Under the pieces are notes generated by a model. That model did not search any database. It was not told where the DNA came from and saw only the letters and a program-made list of their open reading frames with translations. 63,363 nt of DNA from Candidatus Methylobacter oryzae (GTDB taxonomy: Bacteria > Pseudomonadota > Gammaproteobacteria > Methylococcales > Methylomonadaceae), in NCBI GenBank assembly GCA_945861405.1, contig CAMAUL010000008.1, forward strand, positions 1 through 63,363, read 5' to 3'. The translations under genes and the position numbers were made by a program. The stretch's first letter is position 1, and every line of letters begins with the position of its first letter. Of this stretch, positions 50,516-60,120 are shown piece after piece.

Positions 50516-51279
50516 AAGCGATTATTCTTGCCGGCGGTCTAGGCACACGGATCAGCGAAGAGACATCAGTTCGGCCTAAGCCGATGATTGAAATTGGCGG
50601 TAAGCCTATACTCTGGCATATCATGAAAACCTATTCAATCCACGGCATACATGACTTTGTTATTTGCTGCGGCTATAAAGGTTATGTAATTAAGGAGTAT
50701 TTTGCTAACTACTTTTTGCATATGTCCGATGTGACATTTGATATGCAAAGCAATCAGATGGAAGTACATCAACGCAATGCTGAACCCTGGCGCGTCACGC
50801 TGGTAGATACTGGCGAAGAAACTATGACTGGCGGGCGTATTAAGCGTATTGCCAGCTATGTACAGGGCGAAGATTTTTGTTGTACTTATGGCGATGGCAT
50901 CGGTGATGTGAATATTACTGCGCTGATTGAGTTTCATAAGCAACACGGAAAATTGGCCACTTTGACAGCAACACAGCCTCCGGGGCGATTTGGTGCGCTA
51001 AACTTGAACGGGAGCAATGTCGTTAGCTTTCAGGAAAAGCCGCAAGGAGATGGCGGCTGGGTTAACGGCGGTTTCTTTGTGCTTTCGCCTGAAGTGCTTG
51101 ATTACATTAAAGACGATTTTACAGTTTGGGAGCGCGAGCCTATGGAGCAACTTGCCCAAGAAGGACAAATGGAGGCTCATTTTCATTCCGGTTTTTGGCA
51201 GCCTATGGATACCTTGCGGGATAAAATACACCTTGAAGAGTTGTGGGCAAGCGGAGAGGCACCGTGGAAAATATGGTAA
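50512..51279 (+). CDS. rfbF: Glucose-1-phosphate cytidylyltransferase
   Basis: RfbF makes CDP-glucose from CTP and glucose-1-phosphate. The 255-residue protein starts [20 protein letters not shown] with the nucleotide-binding loop, followed by [17 protein letters not shown] and [17 protein letters not shown], all typical of CDP-glucose pyrophosphorylases. Its start overlaps the fcl stop as ATGA, and it opens the CDP-sugar module. Confidence 0.95.
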   Translation: MKAIILAGGLGTRISEETSVRPKPMIEIGGKPILWHIMKTYSIHGIHDFVICCGYKGYVIKEYFANYFLHMSDVTFDMQSNQMEVHQRNAEPWRVTLVDTGEETMTGGRIKRIASYVQGEDFCCTYGDGIGDVNITALIEFHKQHGKLATLTATQPPGRFGALNLNGSNVVSFQEKPQGDGGWVNGGFFVLSPEVLDYIKDDFTVWEREPMEQLAQEGQMEAHFHSGFWQPMDTLRDKIHLEELWASGEAPWKIW

Positions 51280-52376
51280 AGCCATCGTTCTGGGCCGATA
51301 AAGTCGTATTGCTAACGGGTCATACCGGCTTTAAAGGTGGCTGGCTGTCTCTCTGGTTGCAATCTATGGGTGCAAAAGTGATCGGCTATGCACTGGCAGC
51401 GCCCACGAATCCCAGTTTATTTGATGTTGCCAATGTTGCTGATGACATGGTTAGCATAGAGGCGGATATACGCGATTTTGCAGCACTTTCGGCCGTGTTC
51501 GAAAAATATCAGCCTGAAATTGTCATACACATGGCGGCCCAGCCTTTGGTGCGCTATTCCTATGTCAATCCGATAGAAACCTATTCCACAAACGTGATGG
51601 GTACTGTGCATGTGCTGGAAGCCGCAAGACTGACGGCTAGCGTACGGGCTATCGTCAACGTTACCAGCGACAAGTGCTATGAAAACCGCGAATGGGCATG
51701 GGGTTATCGGGAAAACGAACCGATGGGCGGGTACGACCCATACAGCAACAGCAAGGGTTGTGCTGAGCTGGTGGCATCTGCCTATCGAAGTTCCTATTTC
51801 AACGCCGACAATTTTACTGATCATGGCGTGGCATTGGCTTCGGCCAGAGCCGGGAATGTGATCGGCGGTGGCGATTGGGCGGAAGACCGGCTGATTCCTG
51901 ACATTATGCGTGCAATCATACAAGGTAGGCCGGTGAATATTCGCAACCCGCATGCTATTAGGCCTTGGCAACATGTGCTGGAGCCTCTGTCCGGTTATTT
52001 AATGTTGGCTCAAAAGTTATTCGAAAATGGGGCGGTTTATGGCGAAGGCTGGAATTTTGGCCCCAGCGATGAAGATGCTAAGCCTGTATCGTGGATAGTT
52101 GACCAGTTAACCAAGACTTGGGGCGAAAACGCCAGTTGGGTTCTGGATGATGGCAATAATCCGCATGAGGCGCATTATTTGAAGCTGGATTGTTCCAAGG
52201 CGAAAGCACGCTTAGACTGGCATCCACGTTGGCATTTGGATGAAACGCTGGCAGCCATTGTTGACTGGCACACCGCCCACCAAGCAGGTGAAAATATGCG
52301 TGATTTTTCGTTAGCTCAGATCCAAACATACATAGACGGGGCTTCAAATGTTTTGGCACCAAGACTGGATCGTTAA
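51264..52376 (+). CDS. rfbG: CDP-glucose 4,6-dehydratase
   Basis: RfbG converts CDP-glucose to CDP-4-keto-6-deoxyglucose. GGAGAGG at 51253-51259 favours the GTG at 51264 ([13 protein letters not shown]); the ATG at 51273 is the alternative. The NAD motif [16 protein letters not shown] lies near residue 17, [20 protein letters not shown] follows, and the catalytic [12 protein letters not shown] is present. The start lies inside rfbF, indicating coupling. No CDP-4-keto-6-deoxyglucose 3-dehydrase (rfbH) follows, so the product is not a 3,6-dideoxyhexose. Confidence 0.95.
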   Translation: MENMVKPSFWADKVVLLTGHTGFKGGWLSLWLQSMGAKVIGYALAAPTNPSLFDVANVADDMVSIEADIRDFAALSAVFEKYQPEIVIHMAAQPLVRYSYVNPIETYSTNVMGTVHVLEAARLTASVRAIVNVTSDKCYENREWAWGYRENEPMGGYDPYSNSKGCAELVASAYRSSYFNADNFTDHGVALASARAGNVIGGGDWAEDRLIPDIMRAIIQGRPVNIRNPHAIRPWQHVLEPLSGYLMLAQKLFENGAVYGEGWNFGPSDEDAKPVSWIVDQLTKTWGENASWVLDDGNNPHEAHYLKLDCSKAKARLDWHPRWHLDETLAAIVDWHTAHQAGENMRDFSLAQIQTYIDGASNVLAPRLDR

Positions 52377-52378
52377 CT

Positions 52379-52939
52379 ATGTCTCGCTTTGATTTTATTG
52401 AAACTCCCCTAGAAAAATTAGTTTTGGTGCAGCGTAAAATTCTGGAAGACCAGCGCGGTTTTTTATCTCGGTTTTATTGCGCTGATGAATTTCGTGAAGC
52501 GGGTGTCGATAAGCCTATCGCCCAAATAAATCATACCCTTACGTTTAAAAAAGGTGCTGTGCGAGGATTGCATTTTCAATGTCAGCCCTATAGCGAAACC
52601 AAGTTGGTTAGCTGCCTAAAGGGTGCGATTTTTGATGTGGCTGTTGATCTTAGGCGTGACTCATCTACATTCTTACACTGGCACGGCGAAATTCTTTCGG
52701 CTGAAAACCGTAAGAGTTTGCTTATTCCTGAGGGATACGCTCACGGCTTCCAAGCATTAACTGAAGATTGCGAGCTGATTTATTTACATACTATGGCCTT
52801 CCGTTCAGAAGCCGAGGATGCGCTGAATGTGACCGATCCAATATTAAACATTGCTTGGCCATTGCCTATTAGCGATATTTCAGAGCGGGACAGCAGTCAC
52901 CCCTTCATTAGCTCAGATTACCAAGGAATTATTTTATGA
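52379..52939 (+). CDS. RmlC-like 3,5-epimerase of the CDP-sugar module
   Basis: The 186-residue protein belongs to the dTDP-4-dehydrorhamnose 3,5-epimerase family: LEDQRGFLSRFYCADEF, GAVRGLHFQCQPYSETKLVS with the catalytic-type histidine, FDVAVDLRRDSSTFLHWHGE and IPEGYAHGFQALTEDCELIY. In this context it most likely epimerises CDP-4-keto-6-deoxyglucose at C3 and/or C5 rather than acting on dTDP-sugars. It starts 2 bases after rfbG. Confidence 0.88.
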   Translation: MSRFDFIETPLEKLVLVQRKILEDQRGFLSRFYCADEFREAGVDKPIAQINHTLTFKKGAVRGLHFQCQPYSETKLVSCLKGAIFDVAVDLRRDSSTFLHWHGEILSAENRKSLLIPEGYAHGFQALTEDCELIYLHTMAFRSEAEDALNVTDPILNIAWPLPISDISERDSSHPFISSDYQGIIL

Positions 52940-54162
52940 AATGTCGTCACTGCGAGACGGAATTAACTTTGCCATTGATTGATTTGGGTGCAGCTCCCCC
53001 GTCCAATGCCTATCTCACACAACAAACACTCCATGCGCCTGAAAAATATTTTCCTTTACGGGTGTTGGTGTGCACGGAATGTTGGCTGGTGCAAACCGAG
53101 GATTATGCCGGAGCGGATGAGCTTTTTTCCGCTGATTACGCTTACTTCAGTTCCTTTTCGACAACTTGGCTTCAACACGCTGAGCAGTATGTTACCGATA
53201 TGGTGGCGCGATTTGATTTGAATGAAAATTCCTTCATTGTAGAAGTTGCTGCAAACGATGGGTACCTGTTGCAATATGCCCAAGCACAAAATATCCCTTG
53301 TCTGGGCGTTGAACCCACAACGAGTACAGCTAATGCTGCACGCGCCAAGGGCATTGAAATAGTTGAAGCCTTTTTTGGGGTAACGTTGGCTGGACGTCTT
53401 GTTGCGCAAGGTAAGCAGGCCGACCTTACTGCCGCCAACAACGTTTTGGCCCATGTACCTGACATCAATGATTTTGTCGCCGGTTTTTCAGTACTTTTGA
53501 AACCGACGGGCGTGGCGACTTTTGAATTTCCCCACTTATTGCAGTTGGTGTCCGAAAATCAGTTCGACACTATTTATCATGAGCATTATTCCTACCTTTC
53601 ATTAACTGCGGTGAAACGTATTTTCGAACACAATGGTTTGAGCGTGTTTGATGTGGAGAAGCTACCTACTCACGGCGGCAGCTTACGCGTTTACGCGCAA
53701 CGTAGCGATTTAGGCGCGCATGAGGTCAGCCAGAATGTGGCGGAATTATTAAGTGTTGAAGCAACGGCGGGCGTAATGGCGCCAGGGTTTTATAATGGCT
53801 TCCAAACCAAGGCAGATCAAGTTAAAAACGACTTTTTGGCTTTCTTGATTGAAGCCAAACGATCTGGCAAAACAGTAGCCGGATATGGTGCCGCCGCCAA
53901 GGGCAACACTTTGTTAAATTACGCTGGGGTTCGTCCAGATTTATTGTCTTATGTAGTGGATAGAAACCCTGCCAAGCAGGATAAATTCTTGCCCGGTTGT
54001 CGTATCCCGGTTGTCGCCGAAGATTGGCTAAAACAAACCCGACCTGACTACGTGGTGATCCTGCCTTGGAATTTGCGAACTGAAGTCATTGAGCAGCTGG
54101 CCTACATTCGCGAATGGGGCGGGCAATTTGTAACGGCAGTACCCTCGCTAAAAATCAGCTGA
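52936..54162 (+). CDS. SAM-dependent sugar C-methyltransferase
   Basis: The 408-residue protein has the architecture of TylC3-type sugar C-methyltransferases: an N-terminal zinc-binding part (CRHCETEL and VCTECWLVQTEDY), a SAM fold with FIVEVAANDGYLLQYAQAQN and NNVLAHVPDINDFVAG, the FPHLLQLVSENQFDTIYHEH segment, and a C-terminal domain with GYGAAAKGNTLLNYAG. It would add a methyl branch, probably at C3, to the 4-keto sugar nucleotide. It overlaps the epimerase stop by 4 bases. Confidence 0.88.
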   Translation: MKCRHCETELTLPLIDLGAAPPSNAYLTQQTLHAPEKYFPLRVLVCTECWLVQTEDYAGADELFSADYAYFSSFSTTWLQHAEQYVTDMVARFDLNENSFIVEVAANDGYLLQYAQAQNIPCLGVEPTTSTANAARAKGIEIVEAFFGVTLAGRLVAQGKQADLTAANNVLAHVPDINDFVAGFSVLLKPTGVATFEFPHLLQLVSENQFDTIYHEHYSYLSLTAVKRIFEHNGLSVFDVEKLPTHGGSLRVYAQRSDLGAHEVSQNVAELLSVEATAGVMAPGFYNGFQTKADQVKNDFLAFLIEAKRSGKTVAGYGAAAKGNTLLNYAGVRPDLLSYVVDRNPAKQDKFLPGCRIPVVAEDWLKQTRPDYVVILPWNLRTEVIEQLAYIREWGGQFVTAVPSLKIS

Positions 54163-54169
54163 GAAGCTT

Positions 54170-55027
54170 ATGAAGATTGCGGTAACGGGAGCCAGCGGTT
54201 TTATCGGACGGCATGTATTAACAAGCTTACTAAAACATCAGATTGAAATTGTTGCCGTGACGCGCGACACAGCACGGCTGGCTGATTTAAGTCGGCACGT
54301 TCGCATTATAGAAATGGACATTGCTCACCCTGCTGGCGATTGTTTTGAGCAACTGGGCTGTCCCGATGTCTTGATACATCTTGCTTGGGATGGTTTGCCG
54401 CATTACAAATCGCTGCATCACTTTGAGACTGAATTGCCAAGGCAATATCATTTTCTGAAAACCATGATTGAGGCGGGATTGCCTTCATTATTGGTGACTG
54501 GAACCTGTTTTGAATATGGTATGCAATCAGGACCGCTTTCGGCTGAAATGCAAACTCAGCCAAATAACCCGTACGGTTATGCCAAAGATGCATTGCGGCA
54601 ACAGTTGAATTATTTGCAGTCACTCAAGCCATTTAACCTAGTTTGGGCGCGGCTGTTTTACATGTATGGAGAAGGCCAGCCGAATAGCTCGCTGTACCCC
54701 AAACTTAAGGAATCAATCTTGCGCGGGGATAAGGTATTCAACATGTCGGGTGGCGAACAATTGCGCGACTACTTGCCGACTGGAGAAGTGGCCGACCGGA
54801 TTGCCCGCTTGGCTATGACGGGAGGCAATGCTGGCACAATTAACATTTGTTCAGGAAAACCGATTTCGGTACGTAAATTGGTAGAGCAGTGGGTGCAGGA
54901 AAATGATTGGGAAATAGAGCTTAATCTCGGCTATTATCCTTATCCTGATTACGAGCCGATGGCATTTTGGGGCGATCCCTCTGCCAGTACGTCAGAACGG
55001 TCAATAGATGTTTTTACGGGGAATTAG
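54170..55027 (+). CDS. NAD-dependent epimerase/reductase (4-keto reductase candidate)
   Basis: The 285-residue short-chain dehydrogenase opens MKIAVTGASGFIGRHVLTSL and has a catalytic-type NPYGYAKDALRQQ near residue 138 and ARLFYMYGEGQPNSSLYP. As the last gene of the CDP-sugar block it is the likely 4-keto reductase finishing the branched deoxysugar. The exact stereochemistry cannot be read from sequence. Confidence 0.8.
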   Translation: MKIAVTGASGFIGRHVLTSLLKHQIEIVAVTRDTARLADLSRHVRIIEMDIAHPAGDCFEQLGCPDVLIHLAWDGLPHYKSLHHFETELPRQYHFLKTMIEAGLPSLLVTGTCFEYGMQSGPLSAEMQTQPNNPYGYAKDALRQQLNYLQSLKPFNLVWARLFYMYGEGQPNSSLYPKLKESILRGDKVFNMSGGEQLRDYLPTGEVADRIARLAMTGGNAGTINICSGKPISVRKLVEQWVQENDWEIELNLGYYPYPDYEPMAFWGDPSASTSERSIDVFTGN

Positions 55028-55029
55028 AC

Positions 55030-55917
55030 GTGTCAGATATTTGCGTCGTTCACTTGGTTAGAAAGAAAAACGGCTTAGAACCGTTCCGTCTTTTTCTCGC
55101 GTCCTACTTGGAACATCCCGCCGGAGTCGATCATGACTTATTGATACTCTATAAAGGATTTAATCGGGAGACAGATATTGCGCCCTATGAACAATTGCTA
55201 CAGGATGTCCCTCACTCTTTTCTCAAGGTTGCGGAATTTGGTTTTGATCTTCGACCTTATTTTATTGCCGCAGAAAAATACAATAGCCGGTATTTCTGCT
55301 ATCTAAATTCATTCAGTGTCATTCTGGATAAGGATTGGCTGTTCAAACTCTATCGACACATCAATCAGCCGGGTGTGGGATTGGTGGGAGCAACAGGCTC
55401 ATGGGGAAGTATTTGCCCGAAACACTTGAGGGCTAAAGAAAACATGCCGTTATGGGAAAAATTGTTGCGGCCTCTAGCCTGGAGGGTATTAAGAGCATAC
55501 CGTGGAATGTATTTTGATGATTTCCCTAATTATCATATCCGAACTAATGGATTCATGATCACGCGCGAGACCATGATAAAAATTCAGCGAGGCTTAATTC
55601 TGACAAAAATGCATGCCTATCGTCTTGAGAGTGGTAAAAACAGTATCACTAGGCAAGTTGAACAGATGGGGCTAAAGTGTATGGTAGTAGACAAAAACGG
55701 GATTGGCTATGACAAGCAAGAGTGGAATATCAGCAATACTTTCTGGCGTGGAATGCAAGAAAACTTGCTGATTTCGGACAATCAAACCAGAAAATATGAT
55801 GCCGATGATTCGGGTTGGCGATGTAAATGGCAGCAATTTGCTTGGGGTGAGATGGCGGATGAATCCCAAGACAATATGCGGATAGCTGATGAAAACAGCG
55901 CCTTCTGTTCGCAGTAA
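55030..55917 (+). CDS. Putative glycosyltransferase, unassigned family
   Basis: The frame is open from 54967, but a GTG at 55030 gives MSDICVVHLVRKKNGLEPFR and 295 residues. FGFDLRPYFIAAEKYNSRYF and YLNSFSVILDKDWLFKLYRH resemble GT-A-fold transferases. The later GATGSWGSI and YHIRTNGFMITRETM look like acceptor-side elements. I cannot name the family. It lies inside the glycan operon and overlaps the flippase start by 29 bases. Confidence 0.6.
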   Translation: MSDICVVHLVRKKNGLEPFRLFLASYLEHPAGVDHDLLILYKGFNRETDIAPYEQLLQDVPHSFLKVAEFGFDLRPYFIAAEKYNSRYFCYLNSFSVILDKDWLFKLYRHINQPGVGLVGATGSWGSICPKHLRAKENMPLWEKLLRPLAWRVLRAYRGMYFDDFPNYHIRTNGFMITRETMIKIQRGLILTKMHAYRLESGKNSITRQVEQMGLKCMVVDKNGIGYDKQEWNISNTFWRGMQENLLISDNQTRKYDADDSGWRCKWQQFAWGEMADESQDNMRIADENSAFCSQ

Positions 55918-57388
55918 TATTGTCGCCAATTTTGTCGGCAAGGCTTGGGCGGGCATCTTTAGCTTGGCCTTTGTGCCGCTCTACATCAAACTCATGGGGG
56001 TTGAAGTATACGGCCTTCTGGGTATTTTCATGTCGTTAACTGCTCTGCTTTCGCTATTAGATATGGGGCTTAGTACCACTTTAAGTCGCGAATTGTCGAG
56101 ATTGTCTGCGCTAGAGAATTCTGAACAAGAATCGCGAAATTTGGTGCGGACTTTTGAAGCTGTTTACTGGGGAATCGGCATTCTGATTGGAATCGCTGTG
56201 GTAATTCTGGCGCCGCTAATAACAAAATACTGGATTAACTCGAACATCGATAGTGAAATAATTGAGCAAGCATTAATTATTATGGGAGCATCGATAGCAT
56301 TTCAGTGGCCGGGTGCCATTTATTCCGGCGGACTGATGGGGCTTCAGCGACAGGTTGTGCTTAACGTGATTCGCTCTGTGGCGGTGACGGTACAGCATGG
56401 AGGTGCGGTGCTTGTATTGTTATATGTCTCGCCATCAATCGTTTCGTTTTTCCTTTGGCAGTCTTTTGTCGGCTTACTGAGCACCCTAACATTGGCTCTG
56501 TGGCTCTGGAAATTATTGCCTAAATCCGAGCGGGCAACCCGATTCGATAAAGCGTTATTAATCAAGAATTGGCAATTTGCCTCAGGCATGATCGGCATTT
56601 CGTTGGTGACTATCTTGCTGACACAGCTCGATAAGATAATCCTCAGCAAAATGCTTACGCTGGAGATGTTCGGTTATTACATATTGGCATTTAATGTGGC
56701 TAATGCGCTCAATAATCTGGTATCTCCCATTTTTTCAGCGCTCTTTCCTAAATTCACCCAGCTAGTCGCGTCGGCAGAAGAAAGCAATCTCTCCATGCTG
56801 TATCATAAAGGATGCCGACTTCTTTCGGTTCTTGTGCTCCCAGTGGCAATAACGATTGCCATTTTTGCTAAAGACATCCTCGGTCTTTGGCTGGGGAACA
56901 CCATGGCGGCAGAAAATGCCCATCAAATTTTGACCTTACTTATGATCGGCACAGCCTTAAATGCTGTCATGACGCTGCCATATGCTTTACAGCTTGCACA
57001 TGGGTGGACCAAGCTGGCTATCTATAAAAACATTATTGCCTCGGCGTTACTCGTTCCCTTGATGGTCGGCATGGTTCAAATGTATCAAGGTATAGGTGCT
57101 GCTTGGGTATGGATTATTCTAAACCTCGGCTACTTCATTTTTGAGGTGCCCGTCATGCATCGACGCTTGCTTAAAGGTGAAATGGGTAAATGGTACGGGC
57201 GCGACGTAATTTTGCCAGCAGCAATAATAACAATCATCGGATTGGTTACCCGCGCAATTTTACCAGTAGACTCATCTAGATTGATCACGTTATTGGGAGT
57301 GTTCAGTATGTTGGCGATCTCCTTTCTAGCCTCTGCTTGGGTTGCGGGCTATCTGAATATAAAAAAATTGAAAGTTAATAGACTATGA
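55889..57388 (+). CDS. Lipid-linked oligosaccharide flippase (Wzx-like)
   Basis: The 499-residue protein is a 12- to 14-helix membrane protein of the polysaccharide transporter (MATE-like) family: SNIVANFVGKAWAGIFSLAF at the N-terminus, VYGLLGIFMSLTALLSLLDM, and the typical QLDKIILSKMLTLEMFGYYI. It would flip the undecaprenyl-linked repeat unit. No polymerase (Wzy) was identified in the window. Confidence 0.9.
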   Translation: MKTAPSVRSNIVANFVGKAWAGIFSLAFVPLYIKLMGVEVYGLLGIFMSLTALLSLLDMGLSTTLSRELSRLSALENSEQESRNLVRTFEAVYWGIGILIGIAVVILAPLITKYWINSNIDSEIIEQALIIMGASIAFQWPGAIYSGGLMGLQRQVVLNVIRSVAVTVQHGGAVLVLLYVSPSIVSFFLWQSFVGLLSTLTLALWLWKLLPKSERATRFDKALLIKNWQFASGMIGISLVTILLTQLDKIILSKMLTLEMFGYYILAFNVANALNNLVSPIFSALFPKFTQLVASAEESNLSMLYHKGCRLLSVLVLPVAITIAIFAKDILGLWLGNTMAAENAHQILTLLMIGTALNAVMTLPYALQLAHGWTKLAIYKNIIASALLVPLMVGMVQMYQGIGAAWVWIILNLGYFIFEVPVMHRRLLKGEMGKWYGRDVILPAAIITIIGLVTRAILPVDSSRLITLLGVFSMLAISFLASAWVAGYLNIKKLKVNRL

Positions 57389-58338
57389 AAAAAGCCTGCC
57401 CTTATTGCCATACAGAATCCTTACTTTATTTTCAGAGCAAGGACTATAACCGTAGTATCAGTCAGGAGACGTTCGATCATTATAGTTGTCCGCAGTGCGG
57501 ATTAATTTTTATTGCTCCAATTCCTTCTGATTTGGGCGCTTACTATCCGGATATCTATCACGTTATTCCAGAAACTCAGGAACAACTAGAAGCGGCTTCC
57601 GAACCTGAGCGATACAAAATCGAAATTGTTGAACAATATATCGGTAAAGGCAGGTTGTTGGAAATTGGGCCGTCATATGGTGGCTTTACCTATCTAGCCA
57701 AAAAAGCAGGCTTTGAAGTTGAAGCTATTGAAATGAATGCACAATGCTGCAAGTTTCTGAATGAAGTTGTGGGCGTAAAGGCTATTAACACTAATGATCC
57801 GGTAGATACACTGCAAAATTTGGAACCTTATGATGTAATTGCGCTTTGGCATGTGATCGAGCACTTACCTGATCCTTGGTCAGCCCTAGATGCTATTTAC
57901 ACAAAGCTCAAGCCTAGTGGTGTTTTGATTATTTCTTCTGTAAACCCGAATGCCTTTCAATTTCGTATTCTTGGCCGCTATTGGCTTCATTTAGATGCGC
58001 CACGGCATGTGATGCTTATTCCAATAAAACTGATGACTGAAAAGCTGGCGTCATTAGGAGCAACTGTGGAAATGATAACAACGGCTGATGCAGGAACAAT
58101 TGCTTGCAATACAGGTGGGTGGAGATTCTTTTTTATTCATACGTGTACACAGCGATATACTAATAAAACATTGCTATCCATTTTGCGGCCTCTTTTGAAT
58201 TTAATAGGAAAAGCAGTTAGTCGTTTAGCTAATTTAATTGAGCAATCCGAAGGAATGGGAAGCGCCTATACCATGGTATTCCGAAAGGCTGCTGAACCCA
58301 TCGACTCCGGTCATATCGGAAAAGTCAGGTCTGATTGA
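57385..58338 (+). CDS. SAM-dependent methyltransferase with N-terminal zinc ribbon
   Basis: The 317-residue protein has paired cysteines at the N-terminus (CPYCHTESLL and CPQCGLIFIAP) and a class I SAM fold with LEIGPSYGGFTYLAKKAGFE and WHVIEHLPDPWSALDAI. It probably methylates a sugar hydroxyl or lipid-linked glycan. It overlaps the flippase stop (ATGA) and the next glycosyltransferase by 4 bases if the latter starts at 58335, showing tight packing. Confidence 0.85.
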   Translation: MKKACPYCHTESLLYFQSKDYNRSISQETFDHYSCPQCGLIFIAPIPSDLGAYYPDIYHVIPETQEQLEAASEPERYKIEIVEQYIGKGRLLEIGPSYGGFTYLAKKAGFEVEAIEMNAQCCKFLNEVVGVKAINTNDPVDTLQNLEPYDVIALWHVIEHLPDPWSALDAIYTKLKPSGVLIISSVNPNAFQFRILGRYWLHLDAPRHVMLIPIKLMTEKLASLGATVEMITTADAGTIACNTGGWRFFFIHTCTQRYTNKTLLSILRPLLNLIGKAVSRLANLIEQSEGMGSAYTMVFRKAAEPIDSGHIGKVRSD

Positions 58339-59291
58339 TGGCTGACTCAAATACACCGAGGGTGAGTGTCTGTATTCCTGCATTCAATGCGGCTGATTAT
58401 CTCCATCAAGCCATACAGTCTGTACTGGATCAAAACTACCAGAACTTTGAAATTGTGGTTGTTGATAATTGCTCGACCGACCATACCGTAAACTTGGTTG
58501 GCAAGCTACAACAGTTAAGCAGTGGTCGCATTCGATTCTATCAAAACGACCGTAACATTGGCATGGTTGGTAATTTGAATAGATGCATGGAACTTGCCAA
58601 AGGAGCTTACATCAAGTTTCTGTGTGCAGATGATCTGCTTTTGCCTGGATGCCTTGAACAAATGGTAGCTGGACTTGATGCACAAGAATCAGTGAAATTA
58701 GTGGCCTGTGGCAGGTCGATAATCGATAAACAGGGACACAAGTCAACAATCAGGCGTTACTCAAGATCGGATGTTACGATACCTGGAAAACAAGCCATCA
58801 CCGAGTGTCTGTACGGTAGCCATTACATCGGTGAACCCTCGGCGGTTATGTTTCGCAAGAGTGGCCTGGAGGGAGGATTCCGCGAGGACTTGCCGCAAGT
58901 ATTGGATATTGATATGTGGTTCCGATTGCTAGAACAGGGAGATTTACTCTATCTAGGTACGCCGTTATGTGCGATACGCCAACATGATGGCCAGATGACA
59001 AATGCCAATATCCAATCGGGAGCATTGATCGATGACAATATTAAGCTTTTCGAGGCATACTCACATAAGGCGTATATAAAACCAACACTACGTCTCATTG
59101 CTCAACGCAAGGTTTACATTGCTTATCGTGTGTGGATGTCGCGCAAATATATTTCATCCGAAAAAAGAGAGAGGGTCTTGCATCGGTACGGAAGCGTCTT
59201 GGCTTATTGGTTGATGCCTATGGCGTGGTTTATGCTTAATTTGAAAAAGCGGTTTTTTGGGTTATTGAAAATTTTTGCGTGTAGTGAGTAA
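58338..59291 (+). CDS. Family 2 glycosyltransferase
   Basis: The GT-A domain is clear: RVSVCIPAFNAADYLHQAIQ, VVVDNCSTDHTVNL, FLCADDLLLPGCLEQM (the DxD-like metal site) and VLDIDMWFRLLEQGDLLYLG. The ATG at 58338 gives MADSNTPRVSV; an extra methionine codon lies one codon upstream. C-terminal hydrophobic residues (YWLMPMAWFMLNL) may associate with the membrane. Donor and acceptor are unknown. Confidence 0.9.
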   Translation: MADSNTPRVSVCIPAFNAADYLHQAIQSVLDQNYQNFEIVVVDNCSTDHTVNLVGKLQQLSSGRIRFYQNDRNIGMVGNLNRCMELAKGAYIKFLCADDLLLPGCLEQMVAGLDAQESVKLVACGRSIIDKQGHKSTIRRYSRSDVTIPGKQAITECLYGSHYIGEPSAVMFRKSGLEGGFREDLPQVLDIDMWFRLLEQGDLLYLGTPLCAIRQHDGQMTNANIQSGALIDDNIKLFEAYSHKAYIKPTLRLIAQRKVYIAYRVWMSRKYISSEKRERVLHRYGSVLAYWLMPMAWFMLNLKKRFFGLLKIFACSE

Positions 59292-59294
59292 CTC

Positions 59295-60110
59295 ATGAGC
59301 CAAGTTAAAGCTGAGGGCGGTTTACGCCCCCAAGGAATTCATAAGCAATCTTTACCCGGTAAGCCTTTAATCACGGTAATTACGGTGGTTTTTAATGGTG
59401 CAGAAACTTTACGCGATACCATAGAAAGCGTCATGATGCAGAGCTATGGCAACATTGAGCATATTATTGTTGATGGTGGTTCCGCTGATGCAACGGTTGA
59501 TATTTTAATGCAGTATGATCATATTATTGATTATTGGGTTAGCGAGAAAGATGCTGGAATCTACGATGCGATGAATAAAGGTATATCCCTTTGTTCTGGC
59601 GAATATGTGGGAATGCTAAATTCAGATGATATGTTTGCTGATAAAAATGTATTGCAGGCTATAGCGGACAGGTTTGAGATGGCGAAAGTAGATGCCATTT
59701 TTTCCTGCCTGAATATTGTCGATAAAAATAATCTTAGAAAAATACTACGGAAATATCGGGTTGCCAAACTTAATTCTGCATTGCTGCGAATTGGAGTAAT
59801 GCCCCCCCATCCTACTTTTTATTGCAAAAAATCTTGTTATGAAGAAGGCGGGATGTATAAGACTGATTATAAAATCGCAGCCGATTTTGAGATGCTGGTC
59901 AGGCTACTGGTCAGGCAAAAAATTTCGTGGTCATTTATTGATAAAGTCACAGTGACCATGCGTTCCGGCGGGTTGAGTAATAGTGGTTTTATGACGAGTA
60001 TTAAGCTGAATTGGGAAATTGTCAGGGCGTGCAAGGAGAATGGTTTGTATGCCAATTTGATATTTATGGCGATGAAACTCCCTATTCGATTGTTTGAGTT
60101 AATACGATGA
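59295..60110 (+). CDS. Family 2 glycosyltransferase
   Basis: The 271-residue GT-A protein has PLITVITVVFNGAETLRDTI, IIVDGGSADATVDIL, SEKDAGIYDAMNKGISLCSG and MLNSDDMFADKNVL with the metal-binding acidic pair. The ISLCSGEYVGMLNSDDMF region is typical of WcaA-like colanic-acid transferases. It starts 3 bases after the preceding glycosyltransferase. Confidence 0.9.
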   Translation: MSQVKAEGGLRPQGIHKQSLPGKPLITVITVVFNGAETLRDTIESVMMQSYGNIEHIIVDGGSADATVDILMQYDHIIDYWVSEKDAGIYDAMNKGISLCSGEYVGMLNSDDMFADKNVLQAIADRFEMAKVDAIFSCLNIVDKNNLRKILRKYRVAKLNSALLRIGVMPPHPTFYCKKSCYEEGGMYKTDYKIAADFEMLVRLLVRQKISWSFIDKVTVTMRSGGLSNSGFMTSIKLNWEIVRACKENGLYANLIFMAMKLPIRLFELIR

Positions 60111-60120
60111 GTTTAGGCGC

